A stretch of 64,000 bases of DNA from Diplonema papillatum (lineage: Eukaryota > Euglenozoa > Diplonemea > Diplonemida > Diplonemidae), in the NCBI GenBank assembly GCA_030068145.1, contig JAPJBO010000086.1, positions 191,001-255,000 of the forward strand, read 5' to 3'. The notes beneath the pieces were generated by a model. That model saw nothing but the letters and a program-made list of their open reading frames with translations, had not been told where the DNA came from and did no database searches. This document shows positions 29,701 to 41,400 of the stretch, piece by piece (positions within the stretch are counted from its first letter, which is position 1; each line of letters starts with the position of its first letter). The translations under genes were made by a program, and so were the position numbers.

Positions 29701-31347
29701 TGTTTCCTTTTTGATTTTTTATTTGGTGATTTAGGGGCAGCAGTCAGTTGTGAGACTGGCAGGTGAGCAGCGTCACCTCCCCTAGCGAGCTCTTGGATCA
29801 AGCTGCGTCTGATGCAGCTGTTGTATGGATCGCCTACATACACTCAGCCGCGCGTGCCTTCATTGCGAAGGTTCCTGCTGCGGCCTTCTGGGTGGCAGCT
29901 GTGTCAGGTCAAGTAGCGAGATCTGAGGCCCTGTGATGGCTGAGTGCACACCTAAGCAGGGCTGCATCCTCGTGTTGTAGCCGTGTTGTGTATAAGGTTC
30001 GTGGGGGCCTGGTCAACCACCTCATCACTATAGGGCACAAACCTTTCTTGACAGTGATTGGACAGTCGGGATTGCCGGGGGCGGGTCTCCATGAAGAAGA
30101 GAAAAGTAAAGCAAGACCTGCCCCCTGCGCCTGCTGTCTCCGGCTGCTTCGGCAGACGACACATACTACTGCTACTATTTAGTGATGGACCTGTCAGATG
30201 GTTGGCATTAGCACAGCGTATTGAGTTATAGGTAGCTTTGGAATATACACACACCGCAGTATCACTGATGAGAACATTTTTCGGGTAACGGATGCGCAGT
30301 AACAGAACGAGAACCCCTCGACCCCTGAGTTAGTCGGCAGTGCAGCTCGTTTAGTGCAAGACCCTACCTGATGTTTGCCGTGTGTTTCGCTCGCACGAAA
30401 CACCCTACCCAAACCCAAGCACCCTCTAAACGCGTTAGGGGACTTCACAAGGTTTCACAACGGAGTGACACAACACCCGAAACGAGTCGCACTCTTTTTA
30501 CTTTTCTCAACCCCCGCCATACCCAAGCCTCTACGGTCAACCGGAGACTTTAAAATACCGACCTTCTAATCCACAAATAACGCTAGAAACATAGCTTGGT
30601 CCGCAGTAGGCCCGGACGATGGGACGACACCAGCCGAGAGCAGCCAATTGCAGGGCAGAAGGTAGCCCTTCGGCGGTGAAGCAGCGAAGCTTGCCTGAGT
30701 GTTCGGTGAAGCCCCCCTCGTCAAGACCACCCAACGGCTGTACCACGCATCACAATTGCCGCGCGCTAGCTGGGCGCCCCGGCGATCAAGCGTTCCCAAG
30801 CACCCCACAACCGTATCTGAAAAGTGAGACGAGACATCGGTTCACTCTGGCGGCATGTTTTGGTGGTCGATCAGTGTTCCTGACCTGAAAATGAAGCAGG
30901 GTAAATACAAGTGGGAGAACGATCAAACCATCGAAGCGCCTGTCTTTTTTTTGTGATACATGGATCTCAGGGGTGGGCGTATCGCCTGTCCACCAAAATG
31001 CTACCGGCGACCCTGCAGAGTCCACGTTTAATAACAGGCGACCTCTTGTGAACGGGTGGTATATTATTTCCCCTTCCCGCACTGGCTTCCTCACCCTAGC
31101 AGTGATTTATATATGGGTCTGGGGCTCGGGGCCACCCCGAGCGCGAAAAAAAAAAATTGACTTAATTTTGGGCTGGGGGTTGGGGTAAGGCCGGGTCACT
31201 ACCAACCGGGATCAGCGGGGGTGAGGGACGAAGCCATGGCGAAAGCCATGGCGAAAACCATGGCGAAGCCATGGGGGCAGGAAGAGTAAAACGGAGGCGG
31301 GGAAAGAGGAGGCAGGAGGGCCAGGGGCGGAGGTGGTGGGAGGCGAG
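26766..31347. other. Gene-poor repeat-rich spacer
   Basis: I find no supported gene. A perfect 14-bp inverted pair (ccagggcttacgct at 26821, its complement at 27144) brackets about 340 bp. Positions 28685-28800 share gcattgttggtact and gcgagttccgctag with 19462-19545. Positions 30529-30590 are a diverged copy of the repeat at 20124. Positions 30700-30830 resemble 16445-16590. Positions 31231-31275 hold a gccatggcgaa minisatellite. Confidence 0.5.
27975..28037. repeat. Miniature hairpin with ends like the 52-kb TIR transposon
   Basis: TGAGCCATTTCACC at the left end faces GGTGAATTGGCTCA at the right, and the interior includes ctttcag followed by a G-run. These are the same ends as the transposon at 52034-52989. 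This 63-bp form may be a solo or extreme deletion derivative. Confidence 0.6.
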
Positions 31348-32775
31348 ACGTTGACTACCAAGTCTAATTAAATTTGGGATCGGAAATTGAACGTTGACTA
31401 CCAATTCTAATTAAATTTGGATTCAAAATTGAACGTTGACTACCAATTCTAATTAAATTTGGATCGGAAATTGGACGTTGACTACCAATTCTAATTAAAT
31501 TTGGGATCGGAAATTGGACGTTGACTACCAATTCTAATTAAATTTGGATTCAAAATTGGACGTTGACTACCAATTCTAATTAAATTTGGATCGAAATTGG
31601 ACGTTGACTACCAATTCTAATTAAATTTGGGATCGGAAATTGAACGTTGACTACCAATTCTAATTAAATTTGGATTCAAAATCGAACGTTGACTACCAAT
31701 TGACGTTGACTACCAATTCTAATTAAATTTGGGATCGGAAATTGGACGTTGACTACCAATTCTAATTAAATTTGGATTCAAAATTGAACGTTGACTACCA
31801 ATTCTAATTAAATTTGGGATCGGAAATTGGACGTTGACTACCAATTCTAATTAAATTTGGATTCAAAATTGAACGTTGACTACCAATTCTAATTAAATTT
31901 GGGATCGGAAATTGGACGTTGACTACCAATTCTAATTAAATTTGGATTCAAAATTGAACGTTGACTACCAATTCTAATTAAATTTGGGATCGGAAATTGG
32001 ACGTTGACTACCAATTCTAATTAAATTTGAGATCGGAAATTGGACGTTGACTACCAATTCTAATTAAATTTGGATTCAAAATTGAACGTTGACTACCAAT
32101 TCTAATTAAATTTGGGATCGGAAATTGGACGTTGACTACCAATTCTAATTAAATCTGGATTCAAATTGGACGTTGACTACCAATTCTAATTAAATTTGGA
32201 TCGGAAATTGGACGTTGACTACCAATTCTAATTAAATTTGGATTCAAAATTGAACGTTGACTACCAATTCTAATTAAATTTGAGATCGGAAATTGGACGT
32301 TGACTACCAATTCTAATTAAATTTGGGATCCGAATTTAGACGTTGACTACCACTTCTAATTAAATTTTGGATACGACATCAGACGTTGACTACGGATTGT
32401 AATTAAATTTGGAATCCGAAACTGGACGTTGACTACCAATTGTAATTAAATTTGGGATCCGAAACTGGACGTTGCCTAGCAATTCTAATTAAATTTTGGA
32501 TTTGGCATCAGACGTTGACTACCAAGTCTAATTGGTTGTGGATCCGAACCTAGACGTTGACTACCAATTTTAATTAAATTTAGAGCCAAACCTGAACGTT
32601 GACTACCAATTCTATTTAAATTTGGAATCGGAAATTGGACGTTGACTACCAATTCTAATTAAATTCAGGATCGGAAATTGGACGTTGAGTACCGACTCTA
32701 ATTAGATTTGGGGTTCGGCATCAGACGTTGACGACCGGTTCTAACTGAATTTGGATTCAATACTAGGAGTTGACC
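31348..32775. repeat. Satellite array of alternating 43- and 42-bp units
   Basis: About 33 units begin acgttgactaccaattctaa. Two unit types alternate over most of the array: one ending gggatcggaaattgg (43 bp) and one ending ggattcaaaattga (42 bp), forming an 85-bp higher-order unit. The left and central copies are nearly identical and the right end (32330 onward) is increasingly diverged, as expected if homogenisation acts inside the array. A single stray unit lies at 33467-33498, beyond the hAT element. Confidence 0.95.
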
Positions 32776-32832
32776 GGCGCGGAAATTCTTCGCTGTACCG
32801 TACCGTGCGCTGGGGGGCGCTGCCCCCCAGAC

Positions 32833-33367
32833 CAGGGGACTTTAAAATACCGGTTTATCGGTTTGACAAACCGAATAAACCGGTTTGAGTTTTTGAGGGG
32901 AAAAAAAAAAATCTTATAGACCGATTTCAAAGTTTTACCACCTTCACTGTGTAGTAGTACTATAGTAGTAATGAACGTACCTGCCTGTAATAGCGTACAA
33001 ATAAGCCCTCAAAAAACAGCTTAACCTAAAAAGGGGGAAAAACGGGGAGTGGGGGGGAGTGGGGGGCTCATCATGAAGCTGGTGTTTCTTTACGTCTCCG
33101 CCTTTTTGTCATTTCTTATTGCAACCTTTTGTTCTGAAAGAAAAATGTGCTTTTCTGACCAACACAGTGCTTCTTTTTGCTTCCTTCATGTGGATCATGG
33201 AAACCGAGAGTGCCTAGAGTGCGGAAAACTCCACACAGAGTGCAGAAAGTAGCCCGCTCGTGATGCAGCACCGCATGCAAGTGTGATACACCGACCTACA
33301 TAACCAAACCGGTTTTTTGGCTCAAACCGGGTTTTTGGCTCGGACCCCAAACTTTTAAAGTCCCCTG
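32833..33367. mobile_element. hAT-type non-autonomous transposon with 8-bp target duplication
   Basis: Terminal inverted repeats CAGGGGACTTTAAAA (15 bp, perfect) bound 535 bp. The element is flanked by the direct 8-bp duplication ccccagac (32825-32832 and 33368-33375). An 8-bp duplication and CAGGG ends are typical of the hAT superfamily. The interior has aaaccggttt palindromic words near both ends and a 67-codon open frame of no recognised function, so it needs a transposase from elsewhere. The perfect duplication suggests a fairly recent insertion. Confidence 0.9.
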
Positions 33368-34534
33368 CCCCAGACCCCCCCTGTCTTACAAATTAGCTTA
33401 ACCATTTCGTCTGATTCTTGTTCCAACACTGGGTTGGGCTGGGCTGCCCTGGTAGTGCTTGCCTCTTGACTACCAATTCTAATTAATTTTGGATCCACCG
33501 CAGGACCCCGAGGGCGAAAAAGACTTTTCTGCAGAGGAGGAAAAGCTATATAAATCCCTGACCCTAGCCTCAAAAAAAAAAAAAAAAAAAGAAAACAAAA
33601 ATTTCAAGCGAACTTTAACTCTAAAAAAAAAGTGGGTCGTCAAAAAGGAGTTGATCCGGGTGTGCTGCACCACTTCAACCCCACTCGTACAAGCGGAACC
33701 ATTGTCACACCTTCCCCCGTAGAGCGGGTTCAAGCTTTTCGAGCCCAGCAATCCAAGGGTATGCCCGCCAACAGCAGATGTGGTACACCACAATGCGCGT
33801 AAACTGCACAGCCGACGATAGCCGCTTTGAAAACTCACTTCTGAGGTTGGACCGCCACCGTGTGGCCATTTTTAATCGTCATCACATTGTTCATTAAAAG
33901 CGCGCTCGGGCGCTCGATTGTGTACATTGGAGTCAGCTCAAAGGCATGCCAAACTCCAGGTTTCCGAGACGCTTGAGAAAGAGTCTGAGACTGTGACAGC
34001 GAAAAGAGCTGCTACCTCCAAGGCCTGCTCGATTCAGCACCAAAATGCCGTTGGAGATAGTCGCCACAGACACCTTGCATTCTCATCACAACAACCAACT
34101 CGACTGATTGAGCGAAAAAGCGGTGACCTACCTCAACGTCTCTCTTACGACGCGAAGCCAGTCCGAGGATGATCCTGACACAGTCGGTTTGGTGGGAAAT
34201 GGCAAATATTTCTGTGGCGACAGTCCGCACCGCTGGCATGTTGCCTTGTTGCGATTACCACTTTTACTCGCGCGAAGCGTCGTTCGCCTGCGCGTTTCGG
34301 TTCGTAGCGCGACAACACAAGCTGCGATACACTTTTGGAGCAGACATCGCGCGAGCCGGGCCTGGGCTGCCATACCTGGATTTATTCCCTGTGGATGGCG
34401 GCCAGCAGGCCGAAGCTGCGAAGCGAAGAGTCAAGCCACCCACGCAAAGGAAGGAAAGGGGAAAGATCTGAGTTTTTCGAAGGCCAGAGTCACCGTCAAC
34501 ACCTGTCCCAAAAAAAGGTTAATAGCGTTGTCTG

Positions 34535-35089
34535 CAGACGATGGCGTCGCATGCAGGATCAGTCTCGGGCATTCTTACGGACGCCTAGCTCAGGTAAAGA
34601 ACCCAGCACGACATCGTCGAAGTTCGGGGTGTAAGCGCACACCCTGCAATTCATGCAGGCGCTGAAAGGGGAAAGGCCGAGACTGACAGTGATTGCCACA
34701 ATCCAACTTACTGGCAGTCAGCTGTCTGCGTCTGTAGTTTTCCGAAAGTCGTTCGCCGACGCGTCTGCAGGCAACACTGCCGTAGGGGGGAATGGTAAAC
34801 GCGAGACGGGTTCTCGGTAGATACCACCCTTCATTTCGCCTACCTTTACTGCTGACCTGTTTCCACCTGGACCCGCGCTCAGTGCGCGGAGCTCGAAAAT
34901 TTGTTGGCCATGCGCGATTTACAATCTCTATACCGCAAACAACCCGGCAGCGGTCAGCTCCAGAAACGTTGGAGTCGAGTGCATTTCAACGCGACAGTGT
35001 GTCTTCGACTGCCCGCCTACGTCGCCCAACGACTCCTCGCACCAGGACGCATCGTCACCAACAGCGTGGGCTCGGCTGGCCGTCAATAA
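34535..35089 (+). pseudogene. Possible remnant of a spliced gene
   Basis: Three short stretches read like protein and carry plausible splice signals: about 34535-34595 ending gctcag|gtaaag, 34653-34791 (from ALKGERPRLTVIATIQLTG) followed by gtaaac, and 34881-35089 after cgctcag (CAELENLLAMRDLQSLY..., TAA stop at 35087 overlapping aataaa). The RLTVIATIQLTG...VVFRK string vaguely resembles a DDE-transposase strand pair, but this is weak. Upstream exons are not evident, so it is a fragment at best. Confidence 0.25.
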
Positions 35090-35768
35090 AAGCTGAGACG
35101 AGGCATACCGCCATCACCGTACAGCACAACTCTCCAAGACGGTTAACCAAAACAATACCCCCCCTCCCACGATCACGAGCGAAACCCAACGAGGTGCGCA
35201 CAGCACCGCGGTGAAAATAGAAAGATTCCCGGCCTCACATGGCTTCCTCCTCAACAGAAAGTCATACAATCCCTTCCTCGTTCCCCCTTTTTTTTTCTCT
35301 TGTCTCCCAAGATGACTTGATACTAGCATCAAACATGCATAAAGGGCAGTCAGTACTGCCTAAACAATAAACTAAAATTTCCCCCCCCAAGCTTGGCAAG
35401 CCAGACTCACGCCACTTGTTCTGTCTGCACAACACTCAAGTTCAGCGCTGATTGGTGGTCCGCCATGTGTCTGTGGCGAAAAGAACCGGAGCAAGGTGCA
35501 GACAGGACCGGTGCAGTGTGGAGCACATAACCAGTCCAAGCACACTCTCGCATCTCCCATCCCCCGCTTACCTTGCTCCTTTTTGAGCACCTCAATTCCA
35601 CCCCCTTTTATGTTCGTTCTTTCTCTTTCGTTCCTTAACCCCTCCTCAAGAGAAACGTCTGGTCAGGAGGGCCTTGAAACCACGTTGGTCACCGGTAAGA
35701 GAACGCGCGAATGTTGAGAGCGCACACTCCTTTGCGTGTAACGAACTGGCCACCCTTAGTTTTTTCTT

Positions 35769-35880
35769 GTCGTATAAGACGCTAGTCTTAGAAGAAGATC
35801 AGTATTAACCGACTAATGATATACTGTGATAGAGGGCCTCTCGCTCCCTCACCCAACCTCACGCTCTTGCTTTGCGCAAT
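35769..35880 (+). repeat. Solo remnant of a YR-retroelement A repeat
   Basis: gtcgtataaga, then agtcttagaagaagatcagt matches the start of the A repeat of the element at 21057, including the preceding T-run. Similarity fades after about 60 bp. No coding part accompanies it. Confidence 0.6.
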
Positions 35881-38450
35881 ACGAACAGTTCCGTACTTTC
35901 GGGAGACCTTCAGGGTTTACCATCATACTGGAGGTTCGCCTGCAGCAAACCTTTGTTGCGACCTCGAGCTGAGAACACACCACTAGGATGGGTCGGTAAT
36001 TCCAGCTCCTGCAGCGAAAATTAACTCTAAAAGTGAGTTCTCTGAGGGAAGTTTGGAAGCTTACTCGCCACAGAGTCTCTAATACGGATCGTTACTGTGC
36101 CGGGCGCTGAACTCACTGCCAAGGCGAGCGTGCGATACCAGGAACGCAGTCAGGCGCAAGGCCGACGGCTTTGCCCTGAGTTTTTGATTCGTCGGGGCGA
36201 TGAGACAAAAACGACTCCTGGGGCTTTACAATCAGCTCAGAATGACGGTGTTTACATGTCCAGGGTACAAGCCGTGTCCTTAGTACCCCGAAGCTTTTAC
36301 GGATGCATAAGTGCGGGCGACCATTGCATTCTTGCAGTCCTGACAGCTTCGAACAGGAACAGGAACAGTACCGCGCGATCTCCATGATCTGTATCGAACA
36401 AAGAAAAAAGGAGGTCGTCGACGCCACGGAAGCAAAACGAAAAAAGGAAACACAGCTGCAAAGACCGCCCAACAGACGAACAAACAGGTACCGGCCATAC
36501 CCCAAGGAAAGGTGCCAAGGAGAGAACACCAACTCGCCTTGACTGTCGACCGTAGACACAAAGCGCGGATCCTTAGAACTCGAAACAGTCTAAGAACGAA
36601 GACGAGTGCAGATAATCTGCGACCGCTGCGTCCTCCGTCTTGCGCGCCCAGGCGCTGACGCGTTCAACAGGGGCGGTGGCCGCCTGCAAGCAAAACATAC
36701 TCGAGGGACTGCCTTGTGCTCATTTCGAAGGAGGCTAGAGGGGGAGAAAACACTACAACTACAAAGTCTTTTTTGTTGAACGCTTACGCCCGCCACAGAA
36801 CCCAGATTTACCTGTGTTTCGTGTGGGCTACAGCACATTTACCTCCTTTGATCTATCGCAACTGGCGGTCTCCTCAAGCATTTCCTACAAAGCGGGTGCT
36901 TAGATAAGAAAAAAACGTCTCCGCAGAGAGGTTGTTGCGAACTTGCGTTTGAAGCACGTTTCCCCCGAGCACCCAAAGACGCTGGTAGGGTTACCCGAGC
37001 CACTGCTAGCAAACGGCCTGGTGCGCCTGCAACGAATAGTTGGGTCGGCTTCTTTATGGGTTGCGCACGGGCGGGGGACTAGACGAAATCGTCCTTTTCC
37101 CTCTTTTTCTCCAGCAGCTTTGAAGACGCCGCCAGCTATTCTCACAACATGACTCAAACTGCTCTTCGAACTTCTGAAACTTTTCAAGCAGCGTTCGGGT
37201 ACACAAACAACACTGAACCACTGGAATCAACCGGGTCTGCTTCGGATGAACCTACCCTACGATTTCGTTGGTCGCACCGTCTCTGCACGGCCGAGCTATG
37301 CACATGAGAGGCGCGCAAATAGTTTAACAGGGACCTAGCCTCCACTGGCGTAGTGTGTGCGTGTGTGTTTGATACCCTCCCCCCTCCTCGTTTCCTTTTC
37401 CTACTCCACATAGCCAAACCCCGTCCTCCCTCCCAAGTATGATTAAAAAGAGAGAATAACAGAAGGTAGAAAATGAGCTTTCTTTTTCTTTTTTCTCCAT
37501 AAAGCCCTGGGTTTTCGCGTTCTGTGTTCATTCCCGTTAAACAAAAGCTGGCGAGCGGCCAACAAAGGCGAAAGTATTGGCGCTGTCGTACATTCATGGC
37601 GGTGAAGACCGACTGACGAAAATGGACGCAAAGACCACTACCAACCCAACAGGCACCAGTCATACCCACACTCACAACAACAAAACTACGCATTTCGTCC
37701 GGGTCGAGTGCCTATACCAAGAACTATACAGTGAGACGACAACCTGTGCTTGAAATTTGGCAACATTTTACGTTGGTGTGCCCATTGTCTCATACGAGTT
37801 GGAACCTTCAGACGTCGAGTTTTGTCAGTACCGCAATTGCTGGGTTCGACTGCAGCAGAACAGCTGCAGTACTGGGAGTGGGTATGCTGCCATCCATCGG
37901 GGGTTGTAGACTGTTTCGAGTTTTAAGGATCCGTGTTTTGTGTCTACCAACGGTGTTCTTTCCTTGGCAGGTGTGCGGAGATCGCCAGCGCGTGACTGCC
38001 TTTTTTGGGTTTGTTGAACCAAGCACTCAAATTCGACGCAGTACTACACACAAGAAAAAAAGCCACCCGCGCGGGAATGCGCCAAAAAGAAAGCCGAGCA
38101 CAACGCGTTTCATCATCTTCATGTGAAACCGAATAAGAAAAAGAACAACAAAAAAGAAAGGGGGAAAGGACCACCCTCGGACCAAGCCGACCAGCGTTCA
38201 CCAATCATTGCCAAACAAACGAAAGAAGAAGAAGAAGAAAAAACAAACGAAAAAAAAAAAAAAAAAAAACTTAAAAAAAGAACCTAAGCAACCCTTTTGA
38301 CTATTCAACAGCAATCAAAAAGAACGCCGTCACAGGCAACTGACTGCGCGATAATCGCCGGAAACACAAAGAAAAAAAAAAAACACAAAGCGACCGCGAA
38401 AAAAAGGAACGCGTGGCGTTGCTCCCTGCTGAGCGTGAGACACAGGCAGA

Positions 38451-41400
38451 ATGCCTTCGTCGCGGGACGAGGGCGGGGCCATCAGGTACTCGGAGAGGCT
38501 GTCGAATTCGTTGTTCTGCGAGAGGTTGTCGCTGTCGCCGTCGTACACGCGGTGCAGCTCGCGGGCGAGCGCCGACGACGGCGGGGCCGCTTGCCAGCAG
38601 TTCGAGCTCGGCGTGCTGCGGAAGCGCGTGTGCCTGCTCGAAACCGCGCTCCGCGGCTGCGGCGCGGCAGTCGCCGCCGAGGCGCAAGCCGCGCGGAAGG
38701 CGCTCGCCTCCATCCGCCAGGCACTCACGGGCTTCTCCGCGAAGCCGGCCCGCAAGTGCGCCGCCGCCCGCGGAGGTGCGTTGCCCATCATCCCCGTCGT
38801 GCCCCCGACGCTCTGCGACGAAACAGCCCGCACGCTCGTCCGCTTCGTCGAGAACCGCATCACCTGGGTCCAGAGCCCGTGCTCCGGCACCCCCTCCGAC
38901 GACGCATTCACCCCGCTGCTCACGCCGCTGCTGCCCGTTTTTAGCGGCAGGCCGGAGTTCGGCTCCGTGAACAGCGCGTCTGCCCGGCCCGCCGCCCCCG
39001 CCCCGCCGCCCGCGGCGAAGGCAGCGGCGGCGGACCCCCCCCCTGGGCTCAGGCGCTTGGGGTCGCTGGACTGCCTGTTCGTCTTCGTGGACCAAGCCAC
39101 CCAGACCGACATCACCAGCTTCCCGCCGGCGGATTCGCTGCCGTTTCCGCGGGTCGGTACGCGGGAGCAGCCGGCGGCCGCCGTCAAGCCCCGGCGGCAG
39201 CCGGCGCTCCGGCGGCCGGGGCGCGGCCGCGCGAGCTCCGCCGCCGGCGGGCGTGGGGATTGCCCGCAGAAGGGCGTGCCGCTGCGGGTGGCGGACGGTC
39301 CAGCGCGTTCGAACCTCGGCGTGCGCGCGGAGCGGCCGCGAAACTGCGGAGCAGGGGCTTCGCTTGGGGAGGAACGTCGGCAATACGAGTCGTCGCACCG
39401 TGAACAGGAAGTGCTCACGCGCTCGAACCCCGATTTACACGCACAGTGTCCGCGAAGTGCGGCGGACCTATCTCCGGAGGAAGTCGCGTGCTCAAAACTT
39501 GATTCGCTCGCAGAGCGGCCGGAGGACTGCGACGCGGAGTCTCCACGTGGTGGAGAGAAAACACGGCAATCTGCGCAATACCCGCAGCGTGAACAGGAAG
39601 GGCTTACGCGCTCGAACCTCGACTTGCGAGCAATGTGTCCGCAAAGTGCGACGGACCTGTTTCCGGAGGAACTCACGCGCTCAAAACTCGACCCGCCCGC
39701 AGAGCCGCCGGAGGACTGCGACGCCGAGTCTCCACGTGGTGGAGAGAACCCTCGGCAATCTGCGCACGATCCGCAACGTGAACAGAAAGGGCTCGTGCGC
39801 TTGGACCTCGACGTGCACACACGGTGTCCGCAAAGTGCGACGGACCTGTCTCCGGAGGTTCTCACGTGCTCAAAACTCGACTCGACCGCAGATCGGCCAG
39901 AGGACTGCGACGTCGAGCCTTCGGCGGGAGAGAATCCTCGGCACGCCGCGCACGACCAGGGCGGGCTCACGCGGAAAAAACTCGACTTGCTGCACACGGA
40001 TGACGCGCCCGGCATCGTGGGGTGGGAGCCGCCGGCGGGCGCGGCGCAGGGGGCGCCGCCCAAGAAGCAGAAGTCAGCGGAGCCCCCGCCCTTCTCAAAA
40101 GTGTCGGCGGGCGGCGGCGGCGAGATGCTGGGCGGGAGCGCCGCGATCCGGTACCTGGGGTGGAGCCCCGGCGGCGGGTTTTCGGCGGTGGTGCCGGCGG
40201 CCGCGCCGGGCGAAAAAGCGGCCGCCGCCGCCGCCGCCGCCGGTTTCGCGGCCCTCTTCCCGTGTGCGGGCCCCGACCTGCTGGACCCCAGCGCCGGCGG
40301 CGCGCCGAACTCCAACGTGTGCGACCCGTTCACCTTCTACGCGGCGGTCCTCAGCCTCCACGGCCGCCTGCACACGGCGGAGCGCCGCCTCCGACTAGAC
40401 GCCAACGCGGCCAGCGCCTCCTTGAGCACGCTCGACCACGAAGTATGCCCCACGTTTCCAGCTTTAAAAACAGGACCATTCGCGCACTTAACCAAGAAGA
40501 CGGATGACGGCACAGGCACAAACATAGCTCAAAGCATCCGCAGAATAACACGAAAAGTCCGTCGTTGTTTGCAGAAAAAAAAGACGAAAAGCCTGCACAC
40601 GGTGAACCCCAGCAACGTTTGCTCGAGTGAAACCAGACTCTCCAAAAGCGGGTGTGCCACACCCGGAATAGGGTGTGAAATAGGGTGTGAAATAGGGTGC
40701 GAAATAGGGTGTGAAATAGGGTGTGAAATAGGATGATCCGTACCCGGAAATAGGGTGTGAAATAGGGTGTGAAATAGGGTGTGCACTACCTATTTCCGGG
40801 TGTGGTCACACCCGCACTTGAGGCCGGATTTTAGCTCGAGCATAAGTTGCTGGAGTTCACCGTGCATGCAAACCCCCGTTTAACGTGTTTTCTTGAAAGA
40901 ACAGCAGGGAGTAGTTGACTAGATCTCCCGAGTTGCGCTGTTCACGATGGCGGGCGTCGGAGAGCCTAGCGGAACCTAAAGCAGGACCGACCCCTTCTCT
41001 CGTGAGAAAAAAGTGAAGGAAACAACTCTGATTTACACCCGCTTTGTCAAGAGCTGCGACACAGCCGTGCTTGTACACGCCCCCTCGCTTTGTAGGATAT
41101 TCGCAAACCAGGAAGGTGTGCTGTGGCTCACACGAAACACACGCGGTACATCTGTTCAGACCGGGGGGTGCACGGCTCTTGAGTCCTGGAGGCCGGAGTT
41201 CCGTCCCGAAAAGTATGAGGGTGTTCTTCAAAAGATCCTATCCTCCCGATACGAATGTCAGCCAGAGACTCTAAAATCGCGGAATTCTCAAGCGAACTTT
41301 AACTCACTGCAACACAGGGAGACGCCGGTCCGAGCTGCCAGCAGGCGTACCGGTGCCTGCAACTGGCCGTCAGCAACGCGGCGGAGGCGATGCGGCTTGC

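Larger units (their letters stand above)
33499..38450. other. Long spacer with scattered repeats
   Basis: No gene is supported. Around 35430-35560 a segment (gcgctgattggtggtccgcc, agcacataacca) recurs at 47430-47520. The A-rich run at 38220-38280 precedes the next gene. The stretch 34535-35089 is treated separately as a possible coding remnant. Confidence 0.4.

Noticed and set aside
31348-32775. CRISPR-like array
   Set aside because: Units are contiguous tandem repeats with variant ends, not identical repeats separated by unique spacers, and the DNA is eukaryotic.
38220-38280. Long A-rich run as a retrogene poly(A) tail
   Set aside because: No upstream coding copy without introns ends at this run; it precedes rather than follows a gene and looks like simple sequence.
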